A DNA stretch of 43,127 nt from Lachnospiraceae bacterium (GTDB lineage Bacteria > Bacillota > Clostridia > Lachnospirales > Lachnospiraceae): the NCBI GenBank assembly GCA_024693225.1, contig JAILLI010000054.1, forward strand, positions 1 through 43,127, written 5' to 3'. Both the position numbers and the translations under genes were made by a program. A model generated the notes under the pieces. The model was not told the DNA's origin. It ran no database searches and was given only the letters and a program-made list of their open reading frames with translations. The first letter of the stretch is position 1; the number at the start of each line of letters is the position of its first letter. Below, one piece after another: positions 35,157-41,739 of this stretch.

Positions 35157-36543
35157 CTATTCCGACCGAAAACTTGTAGCATCTGCTGAACCGGTCGTTG
35201 TTGAGAGACAGCACGACATCCCAGCCGTTACACCGGCCAGAGCAGACAAAGCTGTCGCATTTCGAGAGCATATAAAGAGCATAGAAATAATTGACGGTCG
35301 TATCTTCGAGCTTCTCTTCGTACATCCCGTCCGCATGTTCTTTCTCGTAAACGGATATGAGTTCGTTTTGGCGAAGATCCGAAAGTTTTAAGCGCTCCTG
35401 CGACAGTGCGACCAGCATGTGTCCGAACTCGCTGCGCATATATTCGAGTGCATCCTCATCCTCGGTAGCAAGAAATATCCGCTCAAATCCGTATTTTCCG
35501 ATCCAATCGTGAATAAGCGGCGCCATTTCCACGGCAGTAGCCATCTTCCTGTCGCCGGTCATTCCGGCCGTGACGTAATCGGTTCCGCGGATCATGACCC
35601 CGAGTACTTTTTCGCTGCCGAACAGTCCGTCATAATATTCGTCCATTTCGGCTTTGAACTTCTGAGTGATGATCGATTCGTCGATCGAGTGCGGGATCCC
35701 TTTAATGAATTTGGTCTTTGTCAATGCCATAAAGCTTGGAACTACAAGTGTATTGTCATCATCGGACTCCTCATCATGAAGATCGAGCGCAAAGTATTCC
35801 AGTAGATGATCTTCGTTAAACTTGCCGAGTTTACCGTTGCCGTTATGTACGAATCTGAGGTCGAACCTTTCGAAGGCGATCCTGTATCTCCTGCAGTAGG
35901 ACAGTATCAGTCCGATCCCGGCCCATTCGTCAATATCAACCGTAATGAACTTAAAATGTGAAAGATCCCGGCCGTCCAGTATCCATTGCAACAGGAATAC
36001 GTTATGAAACGCATATGTACTGCTGAGGGTGCGGAATCTCCCGTCTTCGATGCCGGATCCGAGCTCTTTTTGAATATACAGAAGGCTGTCTTTGTCCAAA
36101 GCTTCCGGAAACTTATCACAGACGTGAAGTCTTGCGTCTGACGGTATAAACCAGAGGATGCGCTGATCCATGCAGTAAACTTCAATATCCGTATGCTCCA
36201 GAACCAGCTTTGTCAGAACGATCGTATACTCGTTCAGCTCTTCAAAAATCATGTTGCTGACGCCGTCAAAGAAACCCATCCACAACGAGTCCGTGTCCTC
36301 CTCGTCATAAATGCGGTAACTTGCCATGAACGGCGGCTTCTGATATTCGGGATATGTGTCGAGGGGTTCGATATCGTCATTGTTGTCATAGTAGACGATG
36401 TCAAAATCATCCCCCACAGAGTTTGCAACATGGAATCTGTCCAGGCTTCCCGGATCAAGTCTTAATGCATCATGAAAAAGGGAAGGAGTAAGATCCAGTG
36501 TCGGGCATTCTGTTGTGTGATCAAAGCTTTCTATCCGGTACAA
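35137..36543 (-). CDS. Putative glycosyltransferase-like protein (fucosyltransferase-like C-terminal region)
   Basis: The C-terminal third reads VLGVMIRGTDYVTAG, then FERIFLATEDEDALEYM, DTTVNYFYALYMLSKCDSFVCSGRCNGW, like the GT-B donor domain of the fucosyltransferase superfamily (GT23/O-FucT), in which an Arg in the GxxxRGTD-type loop binds the sugar nucleotide. The N-terminal 300 residues are acidic, rich in Tyr/Trp/Asp, with no match I recognise. No signal or membrane segment. GGAGG on the minus strand is seven bases before TTG 36543, which I choose (468 aa); ATG 36549 is too close to it, and the track start 36663 has no site. It converges with the leader peptide gene. Confidence 0.6.
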   Translation of the reverse strand: MYRIESFDHTTECPTLDLTPSLFHDALRLDPGSLDRFHVANSVGDDFDIVYYDNNDDIEPLDTYPEYQKPPFMASYRIYDEEDTDSLWMGFFDGVSNMIFEELNEYTIVLTKLVLEHTDIEVYCMDQRILWFIPSDARLHVCDKFPEALDKDSLLYIQKELGSGIEDGRFRTLSSTYAFHNVFLLQWILDGRDLSHFKFITVDIDEWAGIGLILSYCRRYRIAFERFDLRFVHNGNGKLGKFNEDHLLEYFALDLHDEESDDDNTLVVPSFMALTKTKFIKGIPHSIDESIITQKFKAEMDEYYDGLFGSEKVLGVMIRGTDYVTAGMTGDRKMATAVEMAPLIHDWIGKYGFERIFLATEDEDALEYMRSEFGHMLVALSQERLKLSDLRQNELISVYEKEHADGMYEEKLEDTTVNYFYALYMLSKCDSFVCSGRCNGWDVVLSLNNDRFSRCYKFSVGIESPGSL

Positions 36544-36657
36544 TGTCATTCCTCCGTAACTGTTCAGCCACATATTATTGTAAAAGAGTTCTTTTGTAAA
36601 GCACGCCAGTATGCTGTGGTAATAAACCGTATGACTTGCGTCTGTACAATATATGCA

Positions 36658-36695
36658 TTGCACGCCGTGTGAAAGCGCGATAGAATGTTTTCACA
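36658..36695 (+). promoter_or_regulatory. Promoter and inverted repeat before the 5'-nucleotidase gene
   Basis: TTGCAC (36658-36663) and TAGAAT (36681-36686) are 17 bases apart. TGTGAAA (36668-36674) and TTTCACA (36689-36695) form an inverted repeat that straddles the -10 element, as a repressor operator would. Confidence 0.5.
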
Positions 36696-36747
36696 GGATT
36701 TTACCGGAGAGCTGTTCGTAAAGGAACAGGGAAGGGAAGAGATAAAA

Positions 36748-38625
36748 ATGAAACATATGACAGGAAAAACCGCGATAAGTACGATGATATCTGTTGCCAT
36801 GCTTGCTGTGTCACTCATGCTGTCGGGCTGTAATGTCGATCCTGATCAGGTTGCACAGCTTGTCGGATCAATGGCCCAAAACCCGGAGAAGACACAGGAG
36901 ATCGTGCAGGAGGCTGCAGATGCTGAAAAGGCAGAAACAGGAGCTTCGACCGATAATGCCGAAACGGCGGAAACAGGAGCTTCGACCGATAATGCCGGAC
37001 AGTCCGCTGACGCGGCTTCACAGAGCGAAGATGCCGATGATACCCCCTCGCTGCCGGACAGGGACATATATATCCTCTGTACCGCGGATATCCACTGCGG
37101 CGTGAATCAGGGATTCGGCTACGCCGGACTTAAACAGATACTGGACAGCCTCAGGATGAGAGGCTGCGATGTCATACTTGTGGATGACGGGGATCATGTT
37201 CAGGGCGAACTTATAGGTACCGTTTCAAAAGGTGAAGCGATCATGCCGATAATGAACGCACTCGGATATGAGATCGCGATCCCGGGTAATCATGAATTCG
37301 ATTACGGAATAGATGAGTTCATCAAATACACCGAGCTGGCTGATTTTCCCTATATCAGCTGTAACTTTACCAAAAACGGTGAGCCTGTTTTTGCACCCTA
37401 TCTTATAAAAGAGGCCGGAGGTAAAAGATTTGCTTTTGTCGGAGTGACGACGCCGGAGACGCTGACATCGGTATCACCGAAGACGTTTCAGGATAAGGAC
37501 GGCAATTATGTATACGGATTTATGCAGGGAGACGGCAGCCAGCTTTATCAGGCCGTTCAGGATGCCGTTGATGCGGCAGTCGCCGAGGGCGTTGATTATG
37601 TATATCTGATGGCACATGTCGGAAATGAAGAAGATTCGGCACCGTACAACTGCATGGATATCATAGCCAATACGACAGGCATAGATGTCGTTTTGGACGG
37701 CCACAGTCATGACCTCGATCAGATGGTGTTAAAGAACAGGGATGGTAAGGAGATTCCGAGGATCGCATGCGGATACAAGTTCAGCGGGATAGGATACAGT
37801 CATATCAAAGCTGAAGACGGCTCGGCAGATACGGGGATCTGGGTATGGGAAAACTCGGAGAGTGTCCCTGCACTTTTCAATATCCATAATGAAGTATCGG
37901 ATGATATTAGCAGTGTCCAGGCGGAGATAGAAGAAAAGACAAAACAGGTCATCGCCAGGACCGATGTCTCTCTTACGATCAATGATCCTAAACAAAAAGA
38001 TGAAAAGGGTGTTCCGGTCCGTATGGTCAGAAACCGCGAGACAAACATGGGTGATCTCTGTGCTGATGCGGTACGGATCCGCACCGGTGCCGATATAGGC
38101 GTGGTAAACGGAGGAGGCGTAAGAGCGGATATAGGAAAGGGCGATATCACATACGGAGATATCATAAGTGTTCATCCGTTTGGCAATAAGAACGTTGTGA
38201 TAGAGGTTACCGGCCGGCAGATAGAAGATGCGCTCGAATGGAGCTGCAGATCGGTCCCGGATGAGGAAGGAGGATTCCTGCAGGTTTCCGGTATGAGCTT
38301 CAAGGTTGATACAAGTGTTAAGAGCGGATGCACCGTGGATGAGAACGGCATGATGACCGGAATTAAGGGAGAGCGCCGTGTTTCGGATATCATGATCGGT
38401 GATAAACCGCTGGATCCGGATTCAAAATACACGGTAGCCGGAAATGAATTTATACTGATGAGAAACGGAAACGGATATTCATCGTTTGACGGTGCCACGG
38501 TCGTGGTCGAAGATGCAGGACTTGATAACCAGCTTCTTATCGACTATATAGTGGAAGACCTCGGCGGCACGATCGGTGAGGATTATTCGGATCCGTACGG
38601 CCAGGGAAGGATCGGGATCAAGTGA
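36748..38625 (+). CDS. 5'-nucleotidase / metallophosphoesterase lipoprotein (UshA-like)
   Basis: Surface enzyme expected to release phosphate from nucleotides. ATG 36748 behind AGGGAAGAG gives 625 aa. The signal peptide ends in the lipobox LSGC (Cys28). A low-complexity linker follows with a 14-residue repeat (ETGASTDNA twice). The calcineurin-like part has the metal motifs TADIHCG, DDGDHVQGE, GNHEFDYG, HVGNEED and DGHSHD; the 5_nucleotid_C domain has NMGDLCADA and VVNGGGVRADI. All metal-binding residues expected of the family appear present. The stop overlaps the next gene by four bases. Confidence 0.93.
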   Translation: MKHMTGKTAISTMISVAMLAVSLMLSGCNVDPDQVAQLVGSMAQNPEKTQEIVQEAADAEKAETGASTDNAETAETGASTDNAGQSADAASQSEDADDTPSLPDRDIYILCTADIHCGVNQGFGYAGLKQILDSLRMRGCDVILVDDGDHVQGELIGTVSKGEAIMPIMNALGYEIAIPGNHEFDYGIDEFIKYTELADFPYISCNFTKNGEPVFAPYLIKEAGGKRFAFVGVTTPETLTSVSPKTFQDKDGNYVYGFMQGDGSQLYQAVQDAVDAAVAEGVDYVYLMAHVGNEEDSAPYNCMDIIANTTGIDVVLDGHSHDLDQMVLKNRDGKEIPRIACGYKFSGIGYSHIKAEDGSADTGIWVWENSESVPALFNIHNEVSDDISSVQAEIEEKTKQVIARTDVSLTINDPKQKDEKGVPVRMVRNRETNMGDLCADAVRIRTGADIGVVNGGGVRADIGKGDITYGDIISVHPFGNKNVVIEVTGRQIEDALEWSCRSVPDEEGGFLQVSGMSFKVDTSVKSGCTVDENGMMTGIKGERRVSDIMIGDKPLDPDSKYTVAGNEFILMRNGNGYSSFDGATVVVEDAGLDNQLLIDYIVEDLGGTIGEDYSDPYGQGRIGIK

Positions 38626-39305
38626 ACATAGCATCGATAATAGACAGCATTGACAATTATTTATGGGGATGGCCGCTGATAGCCGTGCTGTTCGGCACAC
38701 ATCTTTTTATGACCTTCAGGACAGGGTTTATACAAAAGGAGATCTTTAAGGCAATAAAGCTGTCCGTCACAAAAGACAAAGACGCACCGGGAGATGTTTC
38801 TCAGTTCGGTGCGCTTACAACAGCACTTTCCTCTACGATCGGAACGGGAAATATCGTTGGAGTCGGAACGGCGATCGCCATCGGAGGTCCCGGGGCTGTT
38901 CTCTGGATGTGGCTGACGGGTATTTTCGGGATCGCCACCAAGTATGCGGAGACTCTCATAGCCGTGAAATACCGTGTTAAGAGTGAAGACGGATCGATGC
39001 TCGGGGGAGCCATGTACGCTCTGGACAGGGGACTCAATCTGAAGTGGCTGGGGATAGCATTTGCGCTGCTGGCCTCGATATGCGGTCTCGGCATAGGAAG
39101 CTCCGTACCGGCAAATGCCGTGGCATCAAATGTAAGGCAGAGTTTTGCCACCGATAAAGCATCAGGATGGATACTGACCATCATAACCGCCGTTATCCTC
39201 TGCGTACTGGTCGGTCTTGTTATCATAGGCGGCGTAAAGGCCATAACAAAAGTATCAGAAAAACTCGTGCCGTTCATGGCGGCTTTTTATGTGCAAGTAC
39301 GATAG
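38622..39305 (+). pseudogene. AGCS family Na+/alanine-glycine symporter, truncated
   Basis: GTG 38622 overlaps the nucleotidase stop. The 227 aa match the N-terminal half of AGCS symporters: LFMTFRTGFIQKEIFKAIK, QFGALTTALSSTIGTGNIVGVG and GSSVPANAVASNV. Family members have about 450 aa and continue past LVPFMAAFYV; here the frame switches to QVR and a stop. No further AGCS sequence is found downstream in the window. It is a broken gene, cut near 39,295, probably by an insertion or deletion next to the following island. Confidence 0.85.
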
Positions 39306-39655
39306 AGCTCGAGTAACGAGCCTGTCATAGGGCAAAGTATGTTGCCCAGGGATATAGTATATTTTCTTCTTCTTGTTTTTGGGGAATTAAATCTTATTGA
39401 CGACCGTACAAAATGCGGCTATGCCGATAAAATGGATATAACAGATAAAGGCTAGGGAGAGCATCTGTAATCAAGGAATTGATAAATACCTGTTTACAGG
39501 TGTTTTTTGTATAATGACGTAGAAACGATCTGACTATGGATCAAGAGGCGAAACAACGCGCAAATTAACACGTAAATATACTTGCGCATGTACTTTTTGT
39601 GTCGTATTATAAGAATAGGTTTATTGTAGAACAATTTATGGAAAGAGGTGTGAAT
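39306..39655 (+). other. Non-coding stretch with hairpin and promoter signals
   Basis: No gene seen. ACCTG/CAGGT with loop TTTA (39488-39501) followed by GTTTTTTG is a terminator-like hairpin; TATAAT is at 39510-39515 without a good -35 element. The last 75 bases hold the toxin-antitoxin promoter. Confidence 0.5.
39582..39610 (+). promoter_or_regulatory. Promoter with inverted repeat for the toxin-antitoxin operon
   Basis: TTGCGC (39582-39587) and TATTAT (39605-39610), spacer 17. The -35 element is also the right half of an inverted repeat GCGCAA (39558-39563) / TTGCGC, suiting autoregulation by the antitoxin. Confidence 0.5.
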
Positions 39656-39916
39656 ATGCCAAGCATAATGCCAATTTCAGATTTGAGGAACTATACAGAG
39701 GTCCTAAAAGAAGTTGATAATAAAAAACGTGTTTATCTTACCAGAAACGGTCATGGAGCATATGCAATCATGACGGTTGCTGAAGCTGATGAATTGGATA
39801 GGATCAGAGCTGCTAGGGCACTCGCTGCTGATTTGAGAAGAGCTGAAGAGCGGGCAAATCGAGAAGGGTGGATTGATGCGGATGACTTTGACCGCGAAAT
39901 GGGGATAATAGATTGA
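39656..39916 (+). CDS. Type II antitoxin, Phd/YefM family
   Basis: Labile partner that neutralises the adjacent toxin and represses the operon. ATG 39656 with AGAGGTG five bases upstream gives 86 aa; the earlier in-frame starts lack support. The N-terminal fold PSIMPISDLRNYTEVLKEV and VYLTRNGHGAYAIMTVAEADELD is typical of Phd/YefM DNA-binding dimers; the C-terminal part (ERANREGWIDADDFDREMG) would wrap the toxin. Its end overlaps the toxin start (TTGA). Confidence 0.9.
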   Translation: MPSIMPISDLRNYTEVLKEVDNKKRVYLTRNGHGAYAIMTVAEADELDRIRAARALAADLRRAEERANREGWIDADDFDREMGIID

Positions 39917-40260
39917 AAAAATTAAAGTACTCACCAGATTATGTTGAAAAAATGAGGGAACTTAAAAAGTATCTTGATTTCCAATTTGGTGGGGATGTCA
40001 GGAAAAAGGTTATCAAAGAGATAGGAAGCAGTGTCCGATCATTACGAGAGAATGAACAGATAGGTATTTCTGTTCGTGGAATGTACGGTGTAGATACAGA
40101 TTGCTTGTGCATTTTTGTTGCAAAGAACTACGTGTTTTACCGGATTGAACAGGATAGTATTTATGTTGTGAACATCTATAACGAACGTGAAGATTTCATG
40201 ATGGACCTGTTTGGAATATCCGGACGCACGCAGGAGTCTATAGATTATTGGGGTGAGTGA
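39913..40260 (+). CDS. Type II toxin, RelE/ParE superfamily
   Basis: Likely a translation- or gyrase-directed toxin. The 115-aa protein starts with TTG at 39913, overlapping the antitoxin stop by four bases, as usual for such pairs. It has the RelE/ParE outline: LKYSPDYVEKMRELKKYL, a central basic strand, then YVFYRIEQDSIYVVNIYNEREDFM. Catalytic residues vary in the superfamily, so mRNA cleavage is only inferred. It is somewhat longer than typical RelE (about 95 aa) in its C-terminal tail. Confidence 0.88.
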   Translation: MKKLKYSPDYVEKMRELKKYLDFQFGGDVRKKVIKEIGSSVRSLRENEQIGISVRGMYGVDTDCLCIFVAKNYVFYRIEQDSIYVVNIYNEREDFMMDLFGISGRTQESIDYWGE

Positions 40261-40340
40261 TACCCACCAAGGAAGCTATAGCATTGTCATCCGTGATAAT
40301 AAAATGACAATATAAACTTAAAAAAGTATAGTAGATACAT

Positions 40341-40450
40341 TTAAACCGTTCAGAAATGAACTGTTTAACCGACCTAAATTCGCTCAAAATACACTGTTCA
40401 GAAAATGTATTTGCGAGTTTGAGTAGACCCGGAGTGGCTTAGAGGTCGGT
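40341..40450 (+). other. Structured non-coding block downstream of the toxin gene
   Basis: Hairpin TTAAACCGTTCA-GAAA-TGAACTGTTTAA (40341-40368), then an outer stem ACCGACCT (40368-40375) / AGGTCGGT (40443-40450) enclosing CGC..AAATACA / TGTATTTGCG and an alternative pair CTCAAA / TTTGAG. The motif GTTCAGAAA occurs twice. It may be a structured RNA or a DNA site. Confidence 0.5.
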
Positions 40451-40470
40451 ATAACAAATCAAGTATCTTC

Positions 40471-40515
40471 AAGGCCTGGAATCATGTTAAAAAAACATGA
40501 TTTCAGGCCTTTTTT
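40471..40515 (+). terminator. Strong Rho-independent terminator
   Basis: AAGGCCTGGAATCATGTT pairs with AACATGATTTCAGGCCTT (one mismatch) around an A-rich loop, followed by TTTTT. Confidence 0.9.
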
Positions 40516-40680
40516 GTGTAGGCTGCAAGCCAGGGCCTCATCGGGGCGCTTGCGCACCAGTGAGGCTTTGGCGCCAGCCCATCATCGAAAGACCGATAGG
40601 CTTGAAATGACGGGCGTAGCTGTGGCGAGTAGGGGGGGATGAAATCCCCCCCCTCTCGATTGTCGTGATACCTTTTTGAT
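40516..40680. other. GC-rich, highly structured non-coding element, possible transfer-origin relic
   Basis: GCCAGGGCCTCA (40529-40540) pairs with TGAGGCTTTGGC (40561-40572) over 12 bp with two G-T pairs; the loop contains GCGC-TT-GCGC. A perfect hairpin GGGGGGGAT-GAA-ATCCCCCCC lies at 40632-40652. There is no ORF. Such paired GC-rich hairpins occur at oriT or replication sites of mobile elements, but no relaxase gene is in the window. Confidence 0.4.
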
Positions 40681-40733
40681 ACTATTTTAGGAAAGAAAAA
40701 ATGTACCTATCCGCAAAAATTTCTTGCTTCATC

Positions 40734-40762
40734 TTGGTGATATATCGTTGGAATGATATAAT
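40734..40762 (+). promoter_or_regulatory. Probable promoter of the alpha/beta hydrolase gene
   Basis: TTGGTG (40734-40739) and TATAAT (40757-40762), spacer 17. The small hairpin TGCGG-CAA-CCGCA lies at 40778-40790 in the leader. Confidence 0.6.
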
Positions 40763-40815
40763 CATACAAGAAATATTTGCGGCAACCGCAGAAAAATCTG
40801 CCAGGAGGGGGGATT

Positions 40816-41631
40816 ATGACAGAACAAATTTTAGAGACTTTTTGTGGCGATATACATTATTGGATAAATAAAGAGGCGATAAACTGTGATTTACAGTTGG
40901 TCTTTTTGCCGGGCCTCACCGCAGATCACAGACTGTTTAAAAAACAAATTGAATACTTTGAAGGGAAGTATCCTGTTTTCGTATGGGATGCACCGGGGCA
41001 CGCTGCTTCATGGCCTTTTCGCTTTGATTTTAATCTGATGGATAAAGCAGGATGGCTGGACGAAATCCTGGTAAAAGAGGGATTTGACCATCCTGTCATT
41101 ATCGGTCAGTCCATGGGCGGTTACGTGGGGCAGGCGTATGCACAATTGTTCCCTAAAAAGTTAAAAGGATTTGTTTCTGTGGATTCGGCGCCTTTGCAGC
41201 GAAGATATGTGACGGCCGCGGAAATCTGGCTGTTGAAGCGTATGGAGCCGGTGTATCGATACTATCCATGGAAATCTCTTTTGAAGACGGGGACGAATGG
41301 TGTTGCTACGTCGAACTATGGAAGAAAAATAATGCATAAGATGATGATGACCTATGATGGGGATCAAAAACGATATGCAAAAATTTCAGGCCATGGTTTT
41401 CGGATCTTGGCGGAGGCAATGGAGGCAAATTTGCCCTATGAAATTAAGTGCCCGGCTATTTTAATCTGCGGAGAAAAGGATCATGCCGGCTCATGTATCC
41501 GATATAATAAGGCGTGGCATAAAAATACCGGGATTCCTATAAAATGGATAAAAGACGCGGGACATAATTCCAATACCGATGCACCGGAAATTGTAAATCG
41601 GCTGATTGAGGAGCTGGTCAGGAAAGTATAG
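40816..41631 (+). CDS. Alpha/beta hydrolase
   Basis: Hydrolase of unknown substrate. ATG 40816 follows AGGAGGGGGG, giving 271 aa; the track start (40777) is upstream of this site. Features: oxyanion region FLPGLTADHRLF, VFVWDAPGHAAS, nucleophile elbow GQSMGG (Ser99), an Asp in ICGEKDHAG, and the catalytic His in DAGHNSNTD, so the Ser-Asp-His triad looks complete. No signal peptide. Codon use is more AT-rich (TTT, AAA, GGA) than in the left part of the window, consistent with transfer. It converges with the AraC-type gene. Confidence 0.9.
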   Translation: MTEQILETFCGDIHYWINKEAINCDLQLVFLPGLTADHRLFKKQIEYFEGKYPVFVWDAPGHAASWPFRFDFNLMDKAGWLDEILVKEGFDHPVIIGQSMGGYVGQAYAQLFPKKLKGFVSVDSAPLQRRYVTAAEIWLLKRMEPVYRYYPWKSLLKTGTNGVATSNYGRKIMHKMMMTYDGDQKRYAKISGHGFRILAEAMEANLPYEIKCPAILICGEKDHAGSCIRYNKAWHKNTGIPIKWIKDAGHNSNTDAPEIVNRLIEELVRKV

Positions 41632-41739
41632 CTAAGAAAACAGTGTGTAGTATCGTTTTTGTAACTGTTCCGGTCCTTCGGTTCTTGAGGATGTGAGAAC
41701 ACTATATTGATGATATCATTGCGGATCTTGAAAACGGTT

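Noticed and set aside
35041-35391. Plus-strand ORF of 116 aa
   Set aside because: It overlaps the leader peptide end and the terminator and is antisense to the glycosyltransferase-like gene; no ribosome binding site.
40341-40450. Integron attC site
   Set aside because: GTTTAAC and TATAAC were noted, but the order and spacing of attC core sites do not fit and no integrase gene is present.
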